Below, one piece after another: positions 1 to 6,317 of a DNA stretch of 7,028 bases; position 1 is the first letter of the stretch, and each line of letters begins with the position of its first letter. Made by a program: the position numbers and the translations under genes. The stretch is from NCBI GenBank assembly GCA_017508505.1, contig JAFVYT010000127.1, forward strand, positions 1 through 7,028, in the 5' to 3' direction. The notes beneath the pieces were generated by a model. It was not told the DNA's origin, ran no database searches, and worked only from the letters and a program-made list of their open reading frames with translations. The DNA comes from Clostridia bacterium. GTDB lineage: Bacteria; Bacillota_A; Clostridia; Oscillospirales; SIG627.

Positions 1-745
1 ACCTGCTCGACCGTAAGCCGAGGCACTCTCCGGTGGTCAGAGACAGCGTGTTGCTCTGGGTCGTGCCATCGTTCGTGAGCCTAAGGTATTCCTTCTCGAC
101 GAGCCTCTCTCCAACCTCGACGCAAAGCTCCGTGCTTCCATGAGAACCGAGCTGACCAAGCTTCATCAGAAGCTGCAGACCACCTTCATCTACGTTACCC
201 ACGACCAGACCGAGGCTATGACCATGGCTTCCAGAATCGTCGTTATGAAGGATGGTATCATTCAGCAGGTAGACACTCCCCAAAACCTGTACGACTATCC
301 CGTTAACCTCTTCGTTGCAGGCTTTATCGGCACTCCTCAGATGAACTTCATCAACGGTAAGCTCATCAAGAAGAAGGGCGACGATGCCATCTACTTTGCC
401 TTCGGCGAGTCCAACGAGTTCAAGCTCCCCGAGGAGAAGGCAGAGGAAGAGGAGGTTCAGAAGTACATCGGCAAGGAGGTCATCGCGGGTATCCGTTCCG
501 AGGCCATCCACGACGAGCCCATGTATCTGTCTCAGCTTTCCGACTGGGTTATTGATGCCAACGTTGACGTTACCGAGCTGATGGGTGCGGAGATCTTCCT
601 GTACCTGAACAGCCAGGAGGACAACTTCATCGCAAGAGTGTCTCCCAGATCCAAGGCTAAGGTTGGCGACGCCATCAAGGTTGCCTTTGACGTAAACAGA
701 CTTCACCTGTTCGACAAGGACACCGAGCTCTGCATCTGCCACTAA
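1..745 (+). CDS. Carbohydrate ABC transporter ATP-binding protein (MsmK/UgpC type), 5'-partial, apparent frameshift near its start
   Basis: C-terminal part of a cytoplasmic ATPase that powers sugar or oligosaccharide import; the membrane and binding subunits are not in the window. The continuous frame (17-745) shows the ABC signature LSGGQRQRV (26-52), Walker B VFLLDEP (86-106), the D-loop SNLD (110-121) and the switch His in YVTHDQ (His codon 200-202), so the ATPase half is intact from the signature onward. The Walker A region lies before the window. The C-terminal ~90 residues, beginning around [11 protein letters not shown], match the TOBE domain of MalK-like ATPases, and the ending HLFDKDTE is typical of MsmK/UgpC proteins. 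In this frame a stop sits at 14-16, but bases 3-20 in the next frame read LLDRKP, the expected preceding residues, so one base seems missing near 21-25. The first ATG in frame (140) is internal to the domain and cannot be the true start. Strongly biased codons suggest high expression. The substrate is not determinable. Confidence 0.9.
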
Positions 746-757
746 TCCGAACAAACG

Positions 758-791
758 ATCCCCTCGCTTCAAAGGCGAGGGGATTTTTTTT
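758..791 (+). terminator. Rho-independent terminator of the ABC ATPase gene
   Basis: A perfect 10-bp stem (758-767 with 775-784), GC-rich in its middle and closing a 7-base loop, is followed by an uninterrupted run of T to 791. It lies 13 bases after the ATPase stop codon and isolates the symporter gene downstream. Confidence 0.93.
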
Positions 792-819
792 GGAAAGCGG
801 CGCTTTTTCGTGAAAGCTC

Positions 820-848
820 TTGTATCGGAGCGCAATTTGTGCTACAAT
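820..848 (+). promoter_or_regulatory. Sigma-A promoter of the symporter gene (extended -10)
   Basis: A -35-like TTGTAT (820-825) and a -10 TACAAT (843-848) are separated by exactly 17 bases. TG at 840-841, one base before the -10 box, makes an extended -10 that can compensate for the weak -35. Transcription would start near 855, giving a leader of about 25 nt. The position between the upstream terminator and the gene supports the call. Confidence 0.7.
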
Positions 849-880
849 GTCTTATCTTTGGACGAAAGGGTACGTATTTT

Positions 881-2392
881 ATGGATAAAAAGAAAAACGG
901 CTTTGCCAGCGGCTTAGGCTTTGTTTTGGCGGCCGCGGGCTCGGCGGTTGGCCTTGGAAATTTGTGGGGCTTCCCCTATAAGACCCACGACTACGGCGGC
1001 GCGGCCTTTGTGCTGGTTTATATCGCTTGCGTTTTGTTCATTGGCTTTGTGACGATGGTGTGCGAGATCTTCATCGGACGCCGTGCTCAGGCAAACCCTG
1101 TTACTGCTTTTAAGAAGATCAGTCCCAAGGTCGGATGGTTTGGCGTTCTGGCGGTGATCATTCCCGGCTTCATTGCCTGCTACTACTCCGTTCTGGGTGG
1201 CTACACCGTGCGCTTCACCGCAAATTCCTTGATTGGGAATGCGGGCACCTTTGCCCCCTTTGCGGGGAGCATCTGGCAGGTGATCCTCTTTTCTGCCCTT
1301 TTCATCGGTACGGCGCTGTTCATCGTAATGGCGGGGGTCAAGGGCGGCATTGAAAAGGCGTCCAAGATCCTGATGCCCGTTTTGTTCGTGATTCTGGTCA
1401 GCACGGCCATTTTTTCCCTTTGCCTCGGGGAAGGGGTCAAGGAGGGTCTGGAGTTCTACTTGAAGCCCGACTTTTCCAAGCTTTCCGGTACGGGAATTCT
1501 GGCCGCTATGGGACAGGCCTTCTACTCCCTCTCCCTCGGTATGGGTGCTATGATCGCTTACGGCTCCTACACGGGCAAGGAGATCAACCTTTTGAAGGCA
1601 ACGGGGATGATCTGCCTTTGCGATACCTGCGTGGCTCTTCTTGCAGGCTTTGCCATTTTCCCTGCCGTATACCACTTTACCGCTACGACCGGTGCCGCCG
1701 CGGGCTCCTTCCAGGGTGTCGGTCTGATGTTCCAGACCCTCCCCCTCGTATTTGAAAGCCTCGGCTTTGTGGGTAAGATCATCAGCTTCTTCTTCTTTGC
1801 GATGGTCTTTATCGCCGCAGTTACCTCGGTCATCTCCCTTTTGGAGGTGGTCAGCCAGTTTGTGATTCAGAAGTTCCGCGTGTCCAGAAAGAAGGCTGTT
1901 TCCGTTCTGGCGCTCATTTGCTTTGCCGTTTCCATTCCCGTTGGCATCTCCTTGGGTCAGGCGCTCAACGGTCGGGAGGGGATTGTGGTCTTCGGACAGA
2001 ATCTCCTCGACTTTTTCGACATCGTGACCAATACGGTCCTGATGCCCGTTTGCGCATTCCTGAGCTGCTTTGCCATCGGCTGGCTGATCGGCCCGAAGAA
2101 GGCCTGCAGGGAAATGGAGGAGGACGGTCAGAGGCTGGGCTGGTTCCGCTCCGTGTTTTACGTGATGGTCCGATTCGTCACGCCCGCGCTCATTGCCATC
2201 ATCGAGGTGTTCGGCGTGTACGATCTGGTCTTTCCCGCGGTGGAGGGGATCCGCTCCTTTCACGCAAACGGCCTCGGCATTGCCCTGTCTGCGTACGGTC
2301 TGCTTGCCGTTGGTGTGGTGGTCTACTTTCTCTTCTTTAAGAAGAAGGACACCGGCTGCAACGAGGATGAGGCGGCGCTGGAGGAAAAATAA
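881..2392 (+). CDS. Sodium-dependent transporter, neurotransmitter:sodium symporter (NSS/SNF) family
   Basis: Inner-membrane Na+-coupled symporter of the LeuT/MhsT/Tyt1 superfamily, 503 aa, probably importing an amino acid or related amine; the substrate cannot be read from the sequence. TM1 carries the family hallmark GSAVGLGNLWGFPY (residues 20-33). TM6 has the unwound SLSLGMG (216-222), TM8 the Na2-site Thr315-Ser316, and TM10 Asp377/Asp380, one of which matches the extracellular-gate Asp of LeuT. About 12 hydrophobic segments are present, the last near 464-487, with a charged tail ending EEK. Asp248 in TM7 lies where chloride-independent bacterial members carry an acidic residue. Position 30, Arg in LeuT and most members, is Gly. 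The start at 881 is preferred because the N-terminus MDKKKNGFASGLGF fits the family and GAAAGGG (864-870) lies 10 nt upstream. A GTG at 839 would start inside the promoter. It is monocistronic and ends in a shared terminator. Confidence 0.93.
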   Translation: MDKKKNGFASGLGFVLAAAGSAVGLGNLWGFPYKTHDYGGAAFVLVYIACVLFIGFVTMVCEIFIGRRAQANPVTAFKKISPKVGWFGVLAVIIPGFIACYYSVLGGYTVRFTANSLIGNAGTFAPFAGSIWQVILFSALFIGTALFIVMAGVKGGIEKASKILMPVLFVILVSTAIFSLCLGEGVKEGLEFYLKPDFSKLSGTGILAAMGQAFYSLSLGMGAMIAYGSYTGKEINLLKATGMICLCDTCVALLAGFAIFPAVYHFTATTGAAAGSFQGVGLMFQTLPLVFESLGFVGKIISFFFFAMVFIAAVTSVISLLEVVSQFVIQKFRVSRKKAVSVLALICFAVSIPVGISLGQALNGREGIVVFGQNLLDFFDIVTNTVLMPVCAFLSCFAIGWLIGPKKACREMEEDGQRLGWFRSVFYVMVRFVTPALIAIIEVFGVYDLVFPAVEGIRSFHANGLGIALSAYGLLAVGVVVYFLFFKKKDTGCNEDEAALEEK

Positions 2393-2402
2393 AGGGAAAA
2401 AG

Positions 2403-2439
2403 AAAACGGTGAAGGCCGTGACGCCTTCACCGTTTTTTT
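2403..2439. terminator. Bidirectional terminator between the symporter and cysteine desulfurase genes
   Basis: A perfect 10-bp stem (2407-2416 with 2423-2432) closes a 6-base loop. It is flanked by AAAA on the left and seven T on the right (2433-2439), so it can end transcription from both convergent genes. The desulfurase stop codon (2440-2438, minus strand) lies at the edge of the T/A tract, so the hairpin begins right after the last codon of that gene. Confidence 0.9.
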
Positions 2440-3586
2440 ATGCTCCCGCTCGGATGCTCTCCATAACCTCCAGCGTACGATCCAGATCCCGCAGAGTGGT
2501 AAAGGGACCGGGGGAGAGACGCAGGGCTCCCGTCAGATGGGTGCCGATTTCCTTGTGTGCCAGGGGGGCACAGTGGTAGCCCGCCCGTGCGAAGATTCCG
2601 CGCTTTGCAAGAGCCATTCCCAATTCCTCGGGAAGGAGGCTTTGGTGATTGACCAGGATTGGCCCTGCGGGGTACTGCGGCTCGTAAACCGTGTACCGAC
2701 GCAGGGATAAAAGACCGTCCACCAGACGCTTCTTTTTCTCTCGCTCCCCCGTGCCGATACGGTCGAGGCCCTGCTCCATCAGGTATTCTGCCCCCGCCTG
2801 CATCGAGGCGATGGCCAAAAGGGGGAGCGTTCCCGCCTCCAGACGCTCGGGAAGCTGAGGGGGCATTTCAGGATTGAAGGAATCCACACCGCTCCCACCC
2901 GAGAGGATTGCCTCGGGGAGGATCGGACATTGGTCTGAGACCGCAAGAAAGCCCCCTCCCATCAGCCCCATCAGTCCCTTGTGCCCGGGAGCGCAGATCA
3001 GGTCGGCCTCCTCCACGGCAAAGCTGCAGGGGTCGGTGCCGATTTTTTGCGCCGCATCGAGGATGACGATGCACCCCCTTCGCCGCAGGGAGCGAAGGGC
3101 GGGACGGAGAGAAAACTCGTGCCCCGTCAGATTGCTTCTTGCGGTCAGCACCAAAAGGTCGGGTGCCTCCGCAAGAAGGCGTTTTTCGGAAAGGTTGCCG
3201 TCCTGATCGGGGGAGAGGATCAAAAGACGGATTCTGCCTTCCTTTTCCAATTGAAAAAGAGGGCGTAAGACGGAATTGTGTTCCAGCGTGCTTGTGATCA
3301 CAAAAGGAGTGATTCCGCGCCGCAGCAGGGCCTCCGCCGTGCCTCGAATTGCCATATTCAAGGCGGCGGTAGCGCCGCTTGTGAACACAATCCGTTCAGA
3401 GCCGACGGGGCCGATGAGCTTGGCCAGGCTTTCTCTGGCGCCGTATACCAGACCGGCGGCCTCCTCGGAGAGAGGGTGTCCGCTGCGGCCGGGGTTGCCC
3501 AAGGGAGCGGTGAGTGTTTTGAGAATTTGTTTCATCACGGCCGCAGGCTTTGGAAAGCCGGTGGCGGCATTGTCCAGATAGATCAT
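2438..3586 (-). CDS. Cysteine desulfurase family protein (aminotransferase class V, EF2568-like)
   Basis: Cytoplasmic PLP enzyme, 382 aa, predicted to remove sulfur (or selenium) from cysteine or selenocysteine as an enzyme-bound persulfide. The start MIYLDNAATGFPKP is typical. Visible sites are the PLP-phosphate loop TSGATAALN (69-77), His103 in LEHNS that would stack on PLP, Asn152 in the SNLTG motif, Asp177 and Gln180 in LDAAQ, the PLP Lys203 in GHKG, RLEAGT (248-253), and the catalytic Cys339 in AGYHCAPLAH. The Cys-loop form RAGYHCAPLAH and near-full length match the TIGR01977/EF2568 subfamily rather than IscS or SufS. After the PLP Lys the sequence is GLMGLMGGG where I would expect GL(M/Y)GPQGTG. 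This is unusual but does not touch the catalytic residues. AAAGGAG (3597-3591) lies 4 nt before the ATG. It is the second gene of a unit with the DUF3343 gene 47 bases upstream, which suggests that protein is its sulfur/selenium acceptor or delivery partner. Confidence 0.9.
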   Translation of the reverse strand: MIYLDNAATGFPKPAAVMKQILKTLTAPLGNPGRSGHPLSEEAAGLVYGARESLAKLIGPVGSERIVFTSGATAALNMAIRGTAEALLRRGITPFVITSTLEHNSVLRPLFQLEKEGRIRLLILSPDQDGNLSEKRLLAEAPDLLVLTARSNLTGHEFSLRPALRSLRRRGCIVILDAAQKIGTDPCSFAVEEADLICAPGHKGLMGLMGGGFLAVSDQCPILPEAILSGGSGVDSFNPEMPPQLPERLEAGTLPLLAIASMQAGAEYLMEQGLDRIGTGEREKKKRLVDGLLSLRRYTVYEPQYPAGPILVNHQSLLPEELGMALAKRGIFARAGYHCAPLAHKEIGTHLTGALRLSPGPFTTLRDLDRTLEVMESIRAGA

Positions 3587-3607
3587 ACGACTCCTTTTAT
3601 GACCGAT

Positions 3608-3627
3608 CCCCGCGTGGGGTTGCGGGG
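3608..3627 (-). repeat. GC-rich hairpin with two alternative pairings in the DUF3343-desulfurase spacer
   Basis: CCCCGC (3608-3613) can pair with GCGGGG (3622-3627), or CCCC (3608-3611) with GGGG at 3616-3619. It occupies the middle of the 47-base spacer and has no T-tract on the minus strand, so it is not a terminator. It could tune stability or the relative expression of the two cistrons. The function is inferred only. Confidence 0.35.
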
Positions 3628-3633
3628 TGGAAT

Positions 3634-3831
3634 TTATATGGCAAACAGGATCCCCGCCTCTTCCAAGAGACGGAGGGCCTCGTTTCGATCGGGAGCATTG
3701 ATTTCCAGCCCCCAGGCACAGCCGTGAACCCCGAGGCGGGTCAGACGGGAGCGATACCCGTTCTGATCCAGCACCCTTTGTCCCTTTTGCGCCCAGGTGA
3801 CGGAAGGACAGCGAATGACGAAGCTTGACAT
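3634..3831 (-). CDS. DUF3343 family protein, putative Se/S carrier
   Basis: A 65-aa soluble protein that I recognise as DUF3343 (Pfam 'putative Se/S carrier protein-like'). The pattern is an N-terminal strand VIRCPS with Cys8, a helix WAQKGQRVLDQNG, a loop GVHGCAWGLEI with Cys38, and a final helix NEALRLLEEAG. Cys38 in the GC-x-x-G loop is the plausible persulfide or selenide carrier. This role is inferred from the family name and neighbourhood, not proven. The open frame extends upstream to 3897, but the ATG at 3831 is chosen because AGGAG (3841-3837) precedes it at proper spacing and homology begins there; the upstream extension is charged and non-homologous in look. It is transcribed just before the cysteine desulfurase, and the pairing is known in Clostridia and Enterococcus selenium-related loci. 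No SelD, YedF or molybdenum hydroxylase gene is in the window. Confidence 0.8.
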   Translation of the reverse strand: MSSFVIRCPSVTWAQKGQRVLDQNGYRSRLTRLGVHGCAWGLEINAPDRNEALRLLEEAGILFAI

Positions 3832-3906
3832 CGGATCTCCTCTCTCGCTCCCATCCTTATCATATGAGCCTTTTTCGAAAGGGTGCCGAAGGATCATGGG
3901 ATATCA

Positions 3907-3961
3907 TTTTTTCATTTTTGGGGAATATGCTGAAAAAAAAGCAAAAAAAATAGCGCTTTTT
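3907..3961. promoter_or_regulatory. Phased A/T-tracts (predicted bent DNA or UP-element-like region) in the divergent intergenic region
   Basis: Two A8 tracts start exactly 10 bases apart (3933-3940 and 3943-3950), with T6 (3907-3912) and T5 (3915-3919) on one side and T5 (3957-3961) on the other. In-phase A-tracts curve DNA, and A-rich DNA just upstream of a -35 can act as an UP element for RNA polymerase. The block ends five bases before the TTTACA -35 of the lipoprotein promoter. It lies between divergent genes and may affect both. Confidence 0.45.
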
Positions 3962-3965
3962 CCTC

Positions 3966-3994
3966 TTTACAGATAGTCGATGACGTGGTAAAAT
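3966..3994 (+). promoter_or_regulatory. Strong sigma-A promoter of the lipoprotein gene
   Basis: TTTACA (3966-3971, 5 of 6 consensus) and TAAAAT (3989-3994, 5 of 6) are spaced by 17 bases, with an extended-10 TG at 3986-3987. A second perfect TATAAT (3994-3999) overlaps but has no -35 at useful spacing. The start would be near 4001, leaving a leader of about 77 nt in which I see no riboswitch. Confidence 0.75.
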
Positions 3995-4077
3995 ATAATG
4001 AACATATTATACGGGGCAGATTCTTTAAATCCGAACCGTGTTATGAGAATGATTTGTTTTTTGAAAGGAGACATTTC

Positions 4078-5268
4078 ATGAAACTCTTTAGAACGATTTT
4101 AGCGGGCGTTTTGCTTCTGGCAATGATCCTTCCCTTGGCGTCCTGCACCCCCGTGCTGATCCGTGCCGAGGAGACTGAGACCCTGGAGGAGACTGCTCCC
4201 GCTGTTCAGCAGACTCAGGAAGCGCTCCCTCGGGCAAAAAAATATAAGATCAAGGAGCTGGAGGGCTATTTGAAGCTCATCGGCGAGAGAACCGCCTATG
4301 CCTCCAACGATCTGCTTCCTTTGGAGTGGGCAGGCTCCGGCTTTGAGCTGAAGTTTGAGGCCCCTGCAGGCGGAACCTCCGTCATTATGTCCTCCCGTTT
4401 CAACTATGCCTCCCGTTTCGTCGTATTTGTGGACGGGGAGCTTCAGGAGGATATTCTTGCCTTGGAAAAGGGTAACGTGGACACCGTGCTTGCTACCGTT
4501 TCCGAGGGCGTCCATACCGTAAGAGTGGAAAAGGATACCGAGCAGGGCACCACCTACAACAACTATAACAACATCGTATCTCTCTCCTTTGACGGAACGC
4601 CTCTTCAGGCGGATCAGTCGGAAAAGGAGCTCTACCTTGAGTTCATCGGGGATAACTACTTCGTTGGCTACGGCGCGCTCGGAAGCACTGCCGATTCCAC
4701 CAACATCTCCGCGGAAAGCAGCTACCACGCCTCTATGCCTTATCTTGTGGCAAAGGCGCTGGATGCAGACACCTCTGTCGTGGCGCGTTCCGGCATCGGT
4801 ATTACCACCAAGGTTGGCGGTATGACCCTGCCCGTGCTCTACGGCCAGCAGAACGGCTACCGTGACGCCGAGCTCTTCTACAGCCCCGACCGTGCGCCCG
4901 ACGCCATCATCATCAACGCAGGCAACCACGACTCTACCTCCACCACCGCCGCAGACTACATTCTGAAGTCGGAGGAGTTTATCGACAGCATCCGTGCATA
5001 CTACGGCGACGAGGGCGAGGACATCCCCGTGATCTGGCTCTACGGTACTGTGTACTATACGCGCCGCGCCGCCGAGATTCAGACTCTCCAGAAGAGAAAT
5101 GATAACGTTTACGCCTTCCAGTGCGAATACGGCCGCAGCGGATCTGCCGCCAAGGACGTGGTCCGTTATCCCAATGCTGCCGAGCATCAGAAGACCGTAG
5201 ATATCTTCGTGCCCTTCTTGCAGAACCTCTTGCAGCAGAGCGTCGAAGCTCCTGAAGTGGACGAATAA
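4078..5268 (+). CDS. Lipoprotein with CE2-like jelly roll and SGNH/GDSL esterase fold, catalytic residues apparently lost
   Basis: A 396-aa surface lipoprotein. A signal peptide MKLFRTILAGVLLL leads to the lipobox L20-A21-S22-Cys23, followed by an acidic Glu/Thr linker (~25-50). Residues ~58-180 resemble the N-terminal jelly roll of carbohydrate esterase family 2 (LKLIGERTAY, WAGSGFELKF, FVVFVDGE, GVHTVRVEKDTEQ). Residues ~185-385 follow the SGNH fold: block I EFIGDNYFVGYG, block II around SGIG (238-241), block III NAGNHD (280-285) and block V RYPNAAEH (363-370). The canonical nucleophile Ser of GDS is Asn193, the block III Asn is His284, and the block V His of HP is Tyr364, so esterase activity is doubtful; glycan binding is an alternative. 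The ATG at 4078 is chosen over an open frame from 3985 because AAAGGAG (4064-4070) and a clean signal peptide follow, whereas 3985 lies inside the promoter. It is monocistronic, with biased codons suggesting good expression. An authentic esterase with shifted catalytic residues cannot be excluded. Confidence 0.85.
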   Translation: MKLFRTILAGVLLLAMILPLASCTPVLIRAEETETLEETAPAVQQTQEALPRAKKYKIKELEGYLKLIGERTAYASNDLLPLEWAGSGFELKFEAPAGGTSVIMSSRFNYASRFVVFVDGELQEDILALEKGNVDTVLATVSEGVHTVRVEKDTEQGTTYNNYNNIVSLSFDGTPLQADQSEKELYLEFIGDNYFVGYGALGSTADSTNISAESSYHASMPYLVAKALDADTSVVARSGIGITTKVGGMTLPVLYGQQNGYRDAELFYSPDRAPDAIIINAGNHDSTSTTAADYILKSEEFIDSIRAYYGDEGEDIPVIWLYGTVYYTRRAAEIQTLQKRNDNVYAFQCEYGRSGSAAKDVVRYPNAAEHQKTVDIFVPFLQNLLQQSVEAPEVDE

Positions 5269-5280
5269 AGCATGGAAAGA

Positions 5281-5313
5281 AAAACATCCGACCGTCGGTC
5301 GGATGTTTTTTTT
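5281..5313 (+). terminator. Rho-independent terminator after the lipoprotein gene
   Basis: A perfect 9-bp stem (5285-5293 with 5297-5305), GC-rich with a 3-base loop, is preceded by AAAA and followed by eight T (5306-5313). It separates the lipoprotein transcript from the LysR gene. Confidence 0.93.
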
Positions 5314-5318
5314 GCTTC

Positions 5319-5347
5319 TTGCTTTTTTTCATCTTTTATGATATGAT
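5319..5347 (+). promoter_or_regulatory. Probable promoter of the LysR gene (extended -10)
   Basis: TTGCTT (5319-5324) and TATGAT (5342-5347) lie 17 bases apart, with TG at 5339-5340 giving an extended -10. The -35 matches only 3 of 6 bases. It starts right after the preceding terminator, about 60 nt before the gene. A short palindrome TTCCGGAA (5389-5396) in the leader is a possible operator. Confidence 0.55.
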
Positions 5348-5414
5348 GGCCTCACAATACACCTCGGATATGAGCTTTAGGCGTTGTATTCCGGAAGGAT
5401 ATGGAGAAAATGGT

Positions 5415-6317
5415 ATGAACGTGAGCTACGATCACTATCGGGTTTTCTACTACGTGGCAAAATACGGAAGCTTTACCCGCGCGGCAAAGGCGTTGTATTG
5501 CAATCAGCCGAACCTGACCAGAACGGTGCATGCCCTGGAAAGCACGCTGGGGTGTACTTTGTTCGTCCGCTCCAACAAAGGGGTGCGCCTGACGGACGAG
5601 GGAGAAAGGCTCTACGCCCACGTAGAAGCTGCGATGGAGCATTTTCAGGCGGGAGAGGCAGAGCTTCTCGCGGCCAAAAGTCTGGAGGGGGGCATCGTGA
5701 CTTTGGGAGCCACGGAGATCGCTCTGCGCATCTTTCTTCTGCCCATTCTCAATGCCTATCGGAATCTTCATCCCGGCATCCGCATCAAGCTTGCCAACGT
5801 CTCCACACCCCAGGCCTTGTCGATGCTTCGGGAGGGGCTTTTGGATCTTGCGGTGGTGACTACCCCCCTGGAGACGGGAGGAGATCTGAACCTTTTTGAG
5901 TGCAAGCGCTTTCGGGAGGTACCGGTCTGCGGGAAGGCCTTCCGGGAGCTTGCTGCATCGGGAGAGCGGGAGGCTGCGGAGCTGTGCCGCTATCCGATGA
6001 TCTCTCTGGGGGCGAAATCCTCCACCCATCAGCTATATTCTCGTTTCTTTTTCGAGCGGGGATGCACCCTTTCTCTTGATATTGAGGCGGCTACGGCGGA
6101 TCAAATCCTGCCCTTGGTCAAGCATAATTTGGGGATTGGCTTTGTGCCGGAGGAGTGGACGGACGAGCACGGAACGGAGGACGTGATGCGGATTCCGTTG
6201 CGAGAGAGCCTGCCCGAGCGAGCCGTTTGCCTTGTGAAGCGGAAGGGACATCGTCTTTCTCTGCCTGCGGGGGAATTGGACCGAATGCTGCGTGAGGCGA
6301 AAAAAGAAAAAAAGTGA
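5415..6317 (+). CDS. LysR family transcriptional regulator
   Basis: A 300-aa cytoplasmic DNA-binding regulator of usual LTTR length. The winged helix-turn-helix spans ~1-63: VAKYGSFTRAAKALY is the first helix pair, QPNLTRTVHALE (31-42) the recognition helix, and VRLTDEGERL the wing and start of the linker helix. Residues ~90-295 form the periplasmic-binding-protein-like effector domain (GIVTLGATEIALRIFLLPIL, LREGLLDLAVVTTP, KHNLGIGFVPEEW). The effector is unknown. The ATG at 5415 is chosen because MNVSYDHYRVFYYV fits the family start and GGAG (5403-5406) is 8 nt upstream; the frame is open from 5319, but that lies in the promoter. Regulators of this family often control a divergent neighbour, yet here the upstream gene is co-oriented and the downstream one convergent, so no local target is obvious. 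The stop codon lies within the 5' arm of the following terminator. Confidence 0.93.
   Translation: MNVSYDHYRVFYYVAKYGSFTRAAKALYCNQPNLTRTVHALESTLGCTLFVRSNKGVRLTDEGERLYAHVEAAMEHFQAGEAELLAAKSLEGGIVTLGATEIALRIFLLPILNAYRNLHPGIRIKLANVSTPQALSMLREGLLDLAVVTTPLETGGDLNLFECKRFREVPVCGKAFRELAASGEREAAELCRYPMISLGAKSSTHQLYSRFFFERGCTLSLDIEAATADQILPLVKHNLGIGFVPEEWTDEHGTEDVMRIPLRESLPERAVCLVKRKGHRLSLPAGELDRMLREAKKEKK

Noticed and set aside
914..2263. A 449-codon open frame on the minus strand opposite the symporter
   Set aside because: The sense strand encodes a complete NSS protein with all family motifs. The antisense translation is a polar, Gly/His/Lys-rich text without domain features, and there is no RBS. 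It is a codon-bias shadow.
3859..3864. TATGAT on the minus strand as -10 of the DUF3343-desulfurase unit
   Set aside because: It is well placed, 28 bases before the start codon, but I find no -35 at 16-18 bases, so I do not list it as a promoter. A promoter for the unit must be in 3842-3965.
3907..3938. Inverted repeat TTTTTTCA / TGAAAAAA as a terminator or operator
   Set aside because: It is almost pure A/T with a 16-base loop and lies in an A-tract region where such matches are expected by chance.
3985..4077. Upstream extension of the lipoprotein frame to 3985
   Set aside because: It would start inside the -35/-10 promoter, has no RBS, and would bury the signal peptide 31 residues in.
4001..4077. 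Riboswitch or leader element in the lipoprotein 5' untranslated region
   Set aside because: The leader is only about 77 nt, AU-rich, with no convincing stems or terminator/antiterminator pair.
4099..5187. A 362-codon open frame on the minus strand opposite the lipoprotein
   Set aside because: The sense frame has a signal peptide, lipobox, RBS and fold motifs. The antisense text is a Val/Gly-rich shadow without a plausible start signal.
5319..5414. Upstream extension of the LysR frame to 5319
   Set aside because: It overlaps the promoter and adds residues before the conserved LTTR N-terminus. The ATG at 5415 has an RBS and family-like spacing.
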